Shown here: positions 44,988 through 57,418 of the stretch, piece by piece
Position numbering within the stretch: position 1 is the first letter of the stretch
How the letters are laid out: the number at the start of each line of letters is the position of its first letter
Notes under the pieces: model-generated
Told to the model about the DNA's origin: nothing
The model's database searches: none
What the model saw: only the letters and a program-made list of their open reading frames with translations
Assembly (NCBI GenBank): GCA_036785325.1
Contig: JAXIVH010000042.1
Coordinates: 2,100,989-2,164,988 of the forward strand
DNA from: Urophycis tenuis
Lineage: Eukaryota > Chordata > Actinopteri > Gadiformes > Phycidae
Direction: 5' to 3'
Length of the DNA stretch: 64,000 nucleotides
Program-made: the position numbers and the translations under genes

Positions 44988-47060
44988 AAGTTTTCCGGAT
45001 GAAATGCATGCTGGGTAATTGTCTTCTTCCTCCAATATGTCAAGTGTAGGTTAAGGTTAGGGTAGATTTAGGGGTAGAGTTAGCAGTTAACCTTAACGTT
45101 AGGTTTGAAGTAAATGGGAGGGGTTGCGGTTAGGGTTAAGGTTAGGGCTGAGGTTAGGGTTAGGTATAAGGTTACGGTTTAGGGTTAAGGTTAGGGTTAA
45201 GGTTAGGGTTACGGTTAGGGCTAAGGTTAGGGCTAAGGTTAGAGTAAGGGTTAGGGTTAGCGTTACGGTTAGGGTAAGGTTAGGGTTAGGGTTAGAGGTT
45301 AGGGGTTAGGGGTTAGGGTTAAGATGAGGGCTGAGGTTAGGGTTAAGGTTAGGGCTGAGGTTAGGGTTAGGTTTAAGGTTAGGGATAAGGTTAGGGTTGG
45401 GGTTACGGCTGAGATTGGGGTTAAGGTTAGGGTTGAGGTTAGGGTTAGTGTTATGGATAAGGTTAGGTTAAGTGTTAGGGCCAAGGTTAGGGTTAAGGTT
45501 ATGGTTAAGATTAGGGTTAGGGCTAGAATTAGGGTTAGGGCTAAGGTTAGGGTTAGGGTTATGGCTGAGGTTAGGGTTAAGGTTAGGTTTGAGGTTAGTG
45601 TTAAGGTTAGGGCCAAGGTTAGGGTTAGGGTTAAGGTTAGGGTTAGGGCTAAGGTTAGGGTTAGGGTTATGGCTGAGGCTAGGGTTAGGGCTAAAGTTAG
45701 GGCAAAGGTTAGAGTTAGGGTTAGCGTTAGAGTTAGGGTAGGGTTAGTGTTGGAGGTTAGGGTAGGCTTAGGGTTAGAGTTAGAGTAGGGGTTAGGGTTA
45801 GAGTTAGAGTAGGGGTTAGGGTTAGTGTTAAGGCTAAGGTTAGGGGTTGAGGTTAGTGTTAAGATTAGGGCCAAGGTAAGGGTTAGTGTTAGGGTTGAGT
45901 TAGGGTTAGGGCTAAGGTTAGGCCTATGGTTAGGGTTGGGTTCGTTAGAGTCATCTCGATGACCCCCCCCACCTCATCCAACGACTCGGTAGTTGAATAG
46001 GGGATCAAAGGCAGTTGCACTCGCCAATATCTAGTCATCCGCAGCTCTCTTTTCCCATATTACCAAGAATGAAGTAAAACGAAATGGTTATCTGTCTTGT
46101 TGTGATATAACCGCTGATTTGGAGATATAGACTTGTTTTTCCTTTTCCCAAAGGTTTTCTTTGTTCCAAGATGGAGGTCAATCTAGTTTGATTGAAGGTA
46201 CTTCCAATGCATTGGTATATTTACTTATTTGAATAAAGACGAGTCACAGCTGGAGTGAGACTTTTCTTTTCCATTTCTATTTTAGTATAAACGTGCTATC
46301 GAAATATTAGGACACGTCATCAGTAGTGGACCCTGGGATCATAGGGTGTTTCTGGCCATTGTCACTATACACCCTCACCCAAGGGAGGCCCCCCCGAGAG
46401 TGATCAATTCTCAAGGTGTGTCGTTTCCGAAATGGAATTGGTATTGGGTTTAAGCTTTTTTAGGAGTGATCATTTGTTGAGGTAACGTCGAGGTAAGTAA
46501 CGGTAAGTAAAACACTTTTTAGGATACATTGTTTTGGTTATGGAGAGGAGGGGGCACATACTTACCCCCTGACCAGCACAAACCAGTTGTTAACACCGCT
46601 AGGTAGCCCTGGTTTGGCCAATCAGGGCCGGAGCTTGGTTCTTGTCCTCTGTTGGGTCCAGATGAACTAGCAGAAAACTGGGGTCACGAAGGACCGAGGC
46701 CAGCCGTGACAAAGCACTGCCTCCACGGTCCCCCAATGCAGCTATCCTCAGCGATGGGTGTCCAGACCTAGGAAAGACCAAGACCAGCCCCGACCAGCGG
46801 TGCCTTCCCAGTCGGTCCCAGGGTAGGAAAGGCCAAGGCCAGCCGCGACTAAGCACTGCCTCCCTGGCCCCTCCAGGACCCCATGCCGAACAGCCTGTTA
46901 ATAACAATTCCTGTGCCCCATACACCGCGCGACTACAGAGATTGTGTAGGAAGTTGACCTTAGAGAAGACTCAATGGCTTACTTTCCTCACCCAAAACAA
47001 CAATTTCTTGGGGTAGTCTATTCTCGCCGTAGGTACTTCGGTAATGGGTTTTTTTGTGAA
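44988..47060 (+). repeat. Satellite unit U19, short class (2073 bp)
   Basis: Telomere-like block 45048-45940. GAGTCATCTC just after the short-class junction (C at 45952) occurs only here and in U20 (48025), exactly 2073 bp away. GTAACGGTAAGT near 46500 interrupts the tandem donor-like pair. The - strand frame is 46599-46925. Confidence 0.97.
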
Positions 47061-49133
47061 AAGTTTTCCGGATGAAATGCATGCTGGGTAATTGTCTTCT
47101 TCCTCCAATATGTCAAGTGTAGGTTAAGGTTAGGGTAGATTTAGGGGTAGAGTTAGCAGTTAACCTTAACGTTAGGTTTGAAGTAAATGGGAGGGGTTGC
47201 GGTTAGGCTTAAGGTTAGGGCTGAGGTTAGGGTTAGGTATAAGGTTACGGTTTAGGGTTAAGGTTAGGGTTAAGGTTAGGGTTACGGTTAGGGCTAAGGT
47301 TAGGGCTAAGGTTAGAGTAAGGGTTAGGGTTAGCGTTACGGTTAGGGTAAGGTTAGGGTTAGGGTTAGAGGTTAGGGGTTAGGGGTTAGGGTTAAGATGA
47401 GGGCTGAGGTTAGGGTTAAGGTTAGGGCTGAGGTTAGGGTTAGGTTTAAGGTTAGGGATAAGGTTAGGGTTGGGGTTACGGCTGAGATTGGGGTTAAGGT
47501 TAGGGTTGAGGTTAGGGTTAGTGTTATGGATAAGGTTAGGTTAAGTGTTAGGGCCAAGGTTAGGGTTAAGGTTATGGTTAAGATTAGGGTTAGGGCTAGA
47601 ATTAGGGTTAGGGCTAAGGTTAGGGTTAGGGTTATGGCTGAGGTTAGGGTTAAGGTTAGGTTTGAGGTTAGTGTTAAGGTTAGGGCCAAGGTTAGGGTTA
47701 GGGTTAAGGTTAGGGTTAGGGCTAAGGTTAGGGTTAGGGTTATGGCTGAGGCTAGGGTTAGGGCTAAAGTTAGGGCAAAGGTTAGAGTTAGGGTTAGCGT
47801 TAGAGTTAGGGTAGGGTTAGTGTTGGAGGTTAGGGTAGGCTTAGGGTTAGAGTTAGAGTAGGGGTTAGGGTTAGAGTTAGAGTAGGGGTTAGGGTTAGTG
47901 TTAAGGCTAAGGTTAGGGGTTGAGGTTAGTGTTAAGATTAGGGCCAAGGTAAGGGTTAGTGTTAGGGTTGAGTTAGGGTTAGGGCTAAGGTTAGGCCTAT
48001 GGTTAGGGTTGGGTTCGTTAGAGTCATCTCGATGACCCCCCCCACCTCATCCAACGACTCGGTAGTTGAATAGGGGATCAAAGGCAGTTGCACTCGCCAA
48101 TATCTAGTCATCCGCAGCTCTCTTTTCCCATATTACCAAGAATGAAGTAAAACGAAATGGTTATCTGTCTTGTTGTGATATAACCGCTGATTTGGAGATA
48201 TGGACTTGTTTTTCCTTTTCCCAAAGGTTTTCTTTGTTCCAAGATGGAGGTCAATCTAGTTTGATTGAAGGTACTTCCAATGCATTGGTATATTTACTTA
48301 TTTGAATAAAGACGAGTCACAGCTGGAGTGAGACTTTTCTTTTCCATTTCTATTTTAGTATAAACGTGCTATCGAAATATTAGGACACGTCATCAGTAGT
48401 GGACCCTGGGATCATAGGGTGTTTCTGGCCATTGTCACTATACACCCTCACCCAAGGGAGGCCCCCCCGAGAGTGATCAATTCTCAAGGTGTGTCGTTTC
48501 CGAAATGGAATTGGTATTGGGTTTAAACTTTTTTAGGAGTGATCATTTGTTGAGGTAACGTCGAGGTAAGTAAAGGTAAGTAAAACACTTTTTAGGATAC
48601 ATTGTTTTGGTTATGGAGAGGAGGGGGCACATACTTACCCCCTGACCAGCACAAACCAGTTGTTAACACCGCTAGGTAGCCCTGGTTTGGCCAATCAGGG
48701 CCGGAGCTTGGTTCTTGTCCTCTGTTGGGTCCAGATGAACTAGCAGAAAACTGGGGTCACGAAGGACCGAGGCCAGCCGTGACAAAGCACTGCCTCCACG
48801 GTCCCCCAATGCAGCTATCCTCAGCGATGGGTGTCCAGACCTAGGAAAGACCAAGACCAGCCCCGACCAGCGGTGCCTTCCCAGTCGGTCCCAGGGTAGG
48901 AAAGGCCAAGGCCAGCCGCGACTAAGCACTGCCTCCCTGGCCCCTCCAGGACCCCATGCCGAACAGCCTGTTAATAACAATTCCTGTGCCCCATACACCG
49001 CGCGACTACAGAGATCGTGTAGGAAGTTGACCTTAGAGAAGACTCAATGGCTTACTTTCCTCACCCAAAACAACAATTTCTTGGGGTAGTCTATTCTCGC
49101 CGTAGGTACTTCGGTAATGGGTTTTTTTGTGAA
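47061..49133 (+). repeat. Satellite unit U20, short class (2073 bp), probable recombinant
   Basis: Telomere-like block 47121-48013. The 5' part matches U19 (GAGTCATCTC). The 3' end carries GAGATCGTG (C at 49016), otherwise seen only at the end of U17. It has the PmeI-type A at 48527, which U17 lacks, so the switch to U17-like sequence lies between 48527 and 49016. Private GGTTAGGCTTAAGG near 47207. The - strand frame is 48672-48998. Confidence 0.96.
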
Positions 49134-51912
49134 AAGTTTTCCGGATGAAATGCATGCTGGGTAATTGTCTTCTTCCTCCAATATGTCAAGTGTAGGTTAA
49201 GGTTAGGGTAGATTTAGGGGTAGAGTTAGCAGTTAACCTTAACGTTAGGTTTGAAGTAAATGGGAGTGGTTGCGGTTAGGGTTAAGGTTAGGGCTGAGGT
49301 TAGGGTTAGGTATAAGGTTACGGTTTAGGGTTAAGGTTAGGGTTAAGGTTAGGGTTACGGTTAGGGCTAAGGTTAGGGCTAAGGTTAGAGTAAGGGTTAG
49401 GGTTAGCGTTACGGTTAGGGTAAGGTTAGGGTTAGGGTTAGAGGTTAGGGGTTAGGGGTTAGGGTTAAGATGAGGGCTGAGGTTAGGGTTAAGGTTAGGG
49501 CTGAGGGTAGGGTTAGGTTTAAGGTTAGGGATAAGGTTAGGGTTGGGGTTACGGCTGAGATTGGGGTTAAGGTTAGGGTTGAGGTTAGGGTTAGTGTTAT
49601 GGATAAGGTTAGGTTAAGTGTTAGGGCCAAGGTTAGGGTTAAGGTTATGGTTAAGATTAGGGTTAGGGCTAGAATTAGGGTTAGGGCTAAGGTTAGGGTT
49701 AGGGTTATGGCTGAGGTTAGGGTTAAGGTTAGGTTTGAGGTTAGTGTTAAGGTTAGGGCCAAGGTTAGGGTTAGGGTTAAGGTTAGGGTTAGGGCTAAGG
49801 TTAGGGTTAGGGTTATGGCTGAGGCTAGGGTTAGGGCTAAAGTTAGGGCAAAGGTTAGAGTTAGGGTTAGCGTTAGAGTTAGGGTAGGGTTAGTGTTGGA
49901 GGTTAGGGTAGGCTTAGGGTTAGAGTTAGAGTAGGGGTTAGGGTTAGAGTTAGAGTAGGGGTTAGGGTTAGTGTTAAGGCTAAGGTTAGGGGTTGAGGTT
50001 AGTGTTAAGATTAGGGCCAAGGTAAGGGTTAGTGTTAGGGTTGAGTTAGGGTTAGGGCTAAGGTTAGGCCTATGGTTAGGGTTGGGGTTGAGGTTATCCC
50101 TAGGGTTAGAGTTAGAGCTAGAGATTGAGGAAGGTAGAGTCAAGGTGAGACAGTCTGTACGGACTGAACTCACCCCCGCCGGATCGGGCTAGTACACTCT
50201 ATCTCCCCCAACTCCCTCATTCCCATGAGGGAAGACAGGGGAGAAGAGATGGGAGGAGTATATATATTTAATATATATATTTTTTTAGTAAATAAATACA
50301 TCGAGAGACTCACAGCTGGAGTGGCTTTTAATCTTTGTATTCAAGGTTGTTCCTCCTCTTTTGATTCCTCGCTGGTGGTGCGTCGTCTCCACCTAGTGGT
50401 CGTTTTGTGAAGAAGAGTTATAGAAATAGAAATAGAAATACTCTATTGTTCCCAGGTTGGGAAATTGCATTAATAGGTAAGTAATAATAATAATAATAGG
50501 TAATTGCAATAGTTGGTAAGGTAATCTATATTTAATTTATTTATTTATATTTGTATATTTATTTAGTCTATTTATTTATTCATTTTTGTTTATTTATTTA
50601 TTTAGATAAAGAGGATCACAGCTGGAGTGAGTTTTTAGTCTTTGTGTTAAAGGCTGGTTGCCTTCTTTTGATTATTCAGTGGTGGTCCATCGCCTCCATC
50701 TAGTGGTCGTTTTGTGAATAACAGTTGGTAAGGTAATATAAATGGGTTGTGTAGAGAGCCCGTTCTTTCGATGGCCCTGGCTCGGTTAGGTTCGTTAGAG
50801 TTATCTCGATGACCCCCCCCCCACCTCATCCAACGACTCGGTAGTTGAATAGGGGATCAAAGGCAGTTGCACTCGCCAATATCTAGTCATCCGCAGCTCT
50901 CTTTTCCCATATTACCAAGAATGAAGTAAAACGAAATGGTTATCTGTCTTGTTGTGATATAACCGCTGATTTGGAGATATAGACTTGTTTTTCCTTTTCC
51001 CAAAGGTTTTCTTTGTTCCAAGATGGAGGTCAATCTAGTTTGATTGAAGGTACTTCCAATGCATTGGTATATTTACTTATTTGAATAAAGACGAGTCACA
51101 GCTGGAGTGAGACTTTTCTTTTCCATTTCTATTTTAGTATAAACGTGCTATCGAAATATTAGGACACGTCATCAGTAGTGGACCCTGGGATCATAGGGTG
51201 TTTCTGGCCATTGTCACTATACACCCTCACCCAAGGGAGGCCCCCCCGAGAGTGATCAATTCTCAAGGTGTGTCGTTTCCGAAATGGAATTGGTATTGGG
51301 TTTAAGCTTTTTTAGGAGTGATCATTTGTTGAGGTAACGTCGAGGTAAGTAAAGGTAAGTAAAACACTTTTTAGGATACATTGTTTTGGTTATGGAGAGG
51401 AGGGGGCACATACTTACCCCCTGACCAGCACAAACCAGTTGTTAACACCGCTAGGTAGCCCTGGTTTGGCCAATCAGGGCCGGAGCTTGGTTCTTGTCCT
51501 CTGTTGGGTCCAGATGAACTAGCAGAAAACTGGGGTCACGAAGGACCGAGGCCAGCCGTGACAAAGCACTGCCTCCACGGTCCCCCAATGCAGCTATCCT
51601 CAGCGATGGGTGTCCAGACCTAGGAAAGACCAAGACCAGCCCCGACCAGCGGTGCCTTCCCAGTCGGTCCCAGGGTAGGAAAGGCCAAGGCCAGCCGCGA
51701 CTAAGCACTGCCTCCCTGGCCCCTCCAGGACCCCATGCCGAACAGCCTGTTAATAACAATTCCTGTGCCCCATACACCGCGCGACTACAGAGATTGTGTA
51801 GGAAGTTGACCTTAGAGAAGACTCAATGGCTTACTTTCCTCACCCAAAACAACAATTTCTTGGGGTAGTCTATTCTCGCCGTAGGTACTTCGGTAATGGG
51901 TTTTTTTGTGAA
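49134..51912 (+). repeat. Satellite unit U21, long class (2779 bp), copy of U18
   Basis: Telomere-like block 49194-50123. It repeats the U18 markers at a fixed 6926-bp offset: T at 49267, TCATTCCCATG near 50218, A at 50674 and ten C. A private substitution in the region after module B lies near 50660-50670. The - strand frame is 51451-51777. Confidence 0.96.
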
Positions 51913-54642
51913 AAGTTTTCCGGATGAAATGCATGCTGGGTAATTGTCTTCTTCCTCCAATATGTCAAGTGTAGGTTAAGGTTAGGGTAGATTTAGGGGT
52001 AGAGTTAGCAGTTAACCTTAACGTTAGGTTTGAAGTAAATGGGAGGGGTTGCGGTTAGGGTTAAGGTTAGGGCTGAGGTTAGGGTTAGGTATAAGGTTAC
52101 GGTTTAGGGTTAAGGTTAGGGTTAAGGTTAGGGTTACGGTTAGGGCTAAGGTTAGGGCTAAGGTTAGAGTAAGGGTTAGGGTTAGCGTTACGGTTAGGGT
52201 AAGGTTAGGGTTAGGGTTAGAGGTTAGGGGTTAGGGGTTAGGGTTAAGATGAGGGCTGAGGTTAGGGTTAAGGTTAGGGCTGAGGTTAGGGTTAGGTTTA
52301 AGGTTAGGGATAAGGTTAGGGTTGGGGTTACGGCTGAGATTGGGGTTAAGGTTAGGGTTGAGGTTAGGGTTAGTGTTATGGATAAGGTTAGGTTAAGTGT
52401 TAGGGCCAAGGTTAGGGTTAAGGTTATGGTTAAGATTAGGGTTAGGGCTAGAATTAGGGTTAGGGCTAAGGTTAGGGTTAGGGTTATGGCTGAGGTTAGG
52501 GTTAAGGTTAGGTTTGAGGTTAGGGTTAAGGTTAGGGCCAAGGTTAGGGTTAGGGTTAAGGTTAGGGTTAGGGCTAAGGTTAGGGTTGGGTTATGGCTGA
52601 GGCTAGGGTTAGGGCTAAAGTTAGGGCAAAGGTTAGAGTTAGGGTTAGCGTTAGAGTTAGGGTAGGGTTAGTGTTGGAGGTTAGGGTAGGCTTAGGGTTA
52701 GAGTTAGAGTAGGGGTTAGGGTTAGAGTTAGAGTAGGGGTTAGGGTTAGTGTTAAGGCTAAGGTTAGGGGTTGAGGTTAGTGTTAAGATTAGGGCCAAGG
52801 TAAGGGTTAGTGTTAGGGTTGAGTTAGGGTTAGGGCTAAGGTTAGGCCTATGGTTAGGGTTGGGGTTGAGGTTATCCCTAGGGTTAGAGTTAGAGCTAGA
52901 GATTGAGGAAGGTAGGATCGGGCTAGTACACTCTATCTCCCCCAACTCCCTCATTTCCATGAGGGAAGACAGGGGAGAAGAGATGGGAGGAGTATATTTA
53001 TTTAATATATATTTTTTTAGTAAATAAATACATCGAGAGACTCACCGCTGGAGTGGGTTTTAATCTTTGTATTCAAGGTTGTTCCTCCTCTTTTGATTCC
53101 TCGCTGGTGGTGCGTCGTCTCCACCTAGTGGTCGTTTTGTGAAGAAGAGTTATAGAAATAGAAATAGAAATACTCTATTGTTCCCAGGTTGGGAAATTGC
53201 ATTAATAGGTAAGTAATAATAATAATAATAGGTAATTGCAATAGTTGGTAAGGTAATCTATATTTAATTTATTTATTTATATTTGTATATTTATTTAGTC
53301 TATTTATTTATTCATTTTTGTTTATTTATTTATTTAGATAAAGAGGATCACAGCTGGAGTGAGTTTTTAGTCTTTGTGTTAAAGGCTGGTTGCCTTCTTT
53401 TGATTCTTCAGTGGTGGTCCATCGCCTCCATCTAATGGTCGTTTTGTGAATAACAGTTGGTAAGGTAATATAAATGGGTTGTGTAGAGAGCCCGTTCTTT
53501 CGATGGCCCTGGCTCGGTTAGGTTCGTTAGAGTTATCTCGATGACCCCCCCCACCTCATCCAACGACTCGGTAGTTGAATAGGGGATCAAAGGCAGTTGC
53601 ACTCGCCAATATCTAGTCATCCGCAGCTCTCTTTTCCCATATTACCAAGAATGAAGTAAAACGAAATGGTTATCTGTCTTGTTGTGATATAACCGCTGAT
53701 TTGGAGATATAGACTTGTTTTTCCTTTTCCCAAAGGTTTTCTTTGTTCCAAGATGAAGGTCAATCTAGTTTGATTGAAGGTACTTCCAATGCATTGGTAT
53801 ATTTACTTATTTGAATAAAGACGAGTCACAGCTGGAGTGAGACTTTTCTTTTCCATTTCTATTTTAGTATAAACGTGCTATCGAAATATTAGGACACGTC
53901 ATCAGTAGTGGACCCTGGGATCATAGGGTGTTTCTGGCCATTGTCACTATGCACCCTCACCCAAGGGAGGCCCCCCCGAGAGTGATCAATTCTCAAGGTG
54001 TGTCGTTTCCGAAATGGAATTGGTATTGGGTTTAAGCTTTTTTAGGAGTGATCATTTGTTGAGGTAACGTCGAGGTAAGTAAAGGTAAGTAAAACACTTT
54101 TTAGGATACATTGTTTTGGTTATGGAGAGGAGGGGGCACATACTTACCCCCTGACCAGCACAAACCAGTTGTTAACACCGCTAGGTAGCCCTGGTTTGGC
54201 CAATCAGGGCCGGAGCTTGGTTCTTGTCCTCTGTTGGGTCCAGATGAACTAGCAGAAAACTGGGGTCACGAAGGACCGAGGCCAGCCGTGACAAAGCACT
54301 GCCTCCACGGTCCCCCAATGCAGCTATCCTCAGCGATGGGTGTCCAGACCTAGGAAAGACCAAGACCAGCCCCGACCAACGGTGCCTTCCCAGTCGGTCC
54401 CAGGGTAGGAAAGGCCAAGGCCAGCCGCGACTAAGCACTGCCTCCCTGGCCCCTCCAGGACCCCATGCCGAACAGCCTGTTAATAACAATTCCTGTGCCC
54501 CATACACCGCGCGACTACAGAGATTGTGTAGGAAGTTGACCTTAGAGAAGACTCAATGGCTTACTTTCCTCACCCAAAACAACAATTTCTTGGGGTAGTC
54601 TATTCTCGCCGTAGGTACTTCGGTGATGGGTTTTTTTGTGAA
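51913..54642 (+). repeat. Satellite unit U22, long class with hairpin deletion (2730 bp)
   Basis: Telomere-like block 51973-52901. A 44-bp deletion with junction 52915|52916 removes the whole near-palindrome found in other long units. One A is lost at about 52589 (GGGTTGGGTTATGG), shifting hexamer phase. It is the only unit pairing GCTGAGGTTAGG early with GTTAGGGTTAAGG later in the block. Module A has TCACCGCTGG, which destroys the E-box. The - strand frame is 54181-54507. Confidence 0.97.
52911..52920 (+). other. 44-bp deletion junction removing the near-palindrome (U22)
   Basis: GAGGAAGGTAG|GATCGGG replaces the sequence equivalent to U1 1005-1048. One G is shared at the break. The whole 31-bp near-palindrome and 13 flanking bases are lost and nothing else. 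Confidence 0.9.
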
Positions 54643-57418
54643 AAGTTTTCCGGATGAAATGCATGCTGGGTAATTGTCTTCTTCCTCCAATATGTCAAGT
54701 GTAGGTTAAGGTTAGGGTAGATTTAGGGGTAGAGTTAGCAGTTAACCTTAACGTTAGGTTTGAAGTAAATGGGAGGGGTTGCGGTTAGGGTTAAGGTTAG
54801 GGCTGAGGTTAGGGTTAGGTATAAGGTTACGGTTTAGGGTTAAGGTTAGGGTTAAGGTTAGGGTTACGGTTAGGGCTAAGGTTAGGGCTAAGGTTAGAGT
54901 AAGGGTTAGGGTTAGCGTTACGGTTAGGGTAAGGTTAGGGTTAGGGTTAGAGGTTAGGGGTTAGGGGTTAGGGTTAAGATGAGGGCTGAGGTTAGGGTTA
55001 AGGTTAGGGCTGAGGTTAGGGTTAGGTTTAAGGTTAGGGATAAGGTTAGGGTTGGGGTTACGGCTGAGATTGGGGTTAAGGTTAGGGTTGAGGTTAGGGT
55101 TAGTGTTATGGATAAGGTTAGGTTAAGTGTTAGGGCCAAGGTTAGGGTTAAGGTTATGGTTAAGATTAGGGTTAGGGCTAGAATTAGGGTTAGGGCTAAG
55201 GTTAGGGTTAGGGTTATGGCTGAGGTTAGGGTTAAGGTTAGGTTTGAGGTTAGTGTTAAGGTTAGGGCCAAGGTTAGGGTTAGGGTTAAGGTTAGGGTTA
55301 GGGCTAAGGTTAGGGTTAGGGTTATGGCTGAGGCTAGGGTTAGGGCTAAAGTTAGGGCAAAGGTCAGAGTTAGGGTTAGCGTTAGAGTTAGGGTAGGGTT
55401 AGTGTTGGAGGTTAGGGTAGGCTTAGGGTTAGAGTTAGAGTAGGGGTTAGGGTTAGAGTTAGAGTAGGGGTTAGGGTTAGTGTTAAGGCTAAGGTTAGGG
55501 GTTGAGGTTAGTGTTAAGATTAGGGCCAAGGTAAGGGTTAGTGTTAGGGTTGAGTTAGGGTTAGGGCTAAGGTTAGGCCTATGGTTAGGGTTGGGGTTGA
55601 GGTTATCCCTAGGGTTAGAGTTAGAGCTAGAGATTGAGGAAGGTAGAGTCAAGGTGAGACAGTCTGTACGGACTGAACTCACCCCCGCCGGATCGGGCTA
55701 GTACACTCTATCTCCCCCAACTCCCTCATTTCCATGAGGGAAGACAGGGGAGAAGAGATGGGAGGAGTATATATATTTAATATATATTTTTTTTAGTAAA
55801 TAAATACATCGAGAGACTCACAGCTGGAGTGGCTTTTAATCTTTGTATTCAAGGTTGTTCCTCCTCTTTTGATTCCTCGCTGGTGGTGCGTCGTCTCCAC
55901 CTAGTGGTCGTTTTGTGAAGAAGAGTTATAGAAATAGAAATAGAAATACTCTATTGTTCCCAGGTTGGGAAATTGCATTAATAGGTAAGTAATAATAATA
56001 ATAATAGGTAATTGCAATAGTTGGTAAGGTAATCTATATTTAATTTATTTATTTATATTTGTATATTTATTTAGTCTATTTATTTATTCATTTTTGTTTA
56101 TTTATTTATTTAGATAAAGAGGATCACAGCTGGAGTGAGTTTTTAGTCTTTGTGTTAAAGGCTGGTTGCCTTCTTTTGATTCTTCAGTGGTGGTCCATCG
56201 CCTCCATCTAGTGGTCGTTTTGTGAATAACAGTTGGTAAGGTAATATAAATGGGTTGTGTAGAGAGCCCGTTCTTTCGATGGCCCTGGCTCGGTTAGGTT
56301 CGTTAGAGTTATCTCGATGACCCCCCCCACCTCATCCAACGACTCGGTAGTTGAATAGGGGATCAAAGGCAGTTGCACTCGCCAATATCTAGTCATCCGC
56401 AGCTCTCTTTTCCCATATTACCAAGAATGAAGTAAAACGAAATGGTTATCTGTCTTGTTGTGATATAACCGCTGATTTGGAGATATAGACTTGTTTTTCC
56501 TTTTCCCAAAGGTTTTCTTTGTTCCAAGATGAAGGTCAATCTAGTTTGATTGAAGGTACTTCCAATGCATTGGTATATTTACTTATTTGAATAAAGACGA
56601 GTCACAGCTGGAGTGAGACTTTTCTTTTCCATTTCTATTTTAGTATAAACGTGCTATCGAAATATTAGGACACGTCATCAGTAGTGGACCCTGGGATCAT
56701 AGGGTGTTTCTGGCCATTGTCACTATGCACCCTCACCCAAGGGAGGCCCCCCCGAGAGTGATCAATTCTCAAGGTGTGTCGTTTCCGAAATGGAATTGGT
56801 ATTGGGTTTAAGCTTTTTTAGGAGTGATCATTTGTTGAGGTAACGTCGAGGTAAGTAAAGGTAAGTAAAACACTTTTTAGGATACATTGTTTTGGTTATG
56901 GAGAGGAGGGGGCACATACTTACCCCCTGACCAGCACAAACCAGTTGTTAACACCGCTAGGTAGCCCTGGTTTGGCCAATCAGGGCCGGAGCTTGGTTCT
57001 TGTCCTCTGTTGGGTCCAGATGAACTAGCAGAAAACTGGGGTCACGAAGGACCGAGGCCAGCCGTGACAAAGCACTGCCTCCACGGTCCCCCAATGCAGC
57101 TATCCTCAGCGATGGGTGTCCAGACCTAGGAAAGACCAAGACCAGCCCCGACCAACGGTGCCTTCCCAGTCGGTCCCAGGGTAGGAAAGGCCAAGGCCAG
57201 CCGCGACTAAGCACTGCCTCCCTGGCCCCTCCAGGACCCCATGCCGAACAGCCTGTTAATAACAATTCCTGTGCCCCATACACCGCGCGACTACAGAGAT
57301 TGTGTAGGAAGTTGACCTTAGAGAAGACTCAATGGCTTACTTTCCTCACCCAAAACAACAATTTCTTGGGGTAGTCTATTCTCGCCGTAGGTACTTCGGT
57401 GATGGGTTTTTTTGTGAA
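54643..57418 (+). repeat. Satellite unit U23, long class (2776 bp)
   Basis: Telomere-like block 54703-55632. It shares CACTATGCACCC (G at 56727), GACCAACGG (A at 57155) and GGTGATGGG (G at 57401) with U22 and AGGTCAGAG (C at 55365) with U24, all at a 2776-bp offset. The - strand frame is 56957-57283. Confidence 0.97.
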
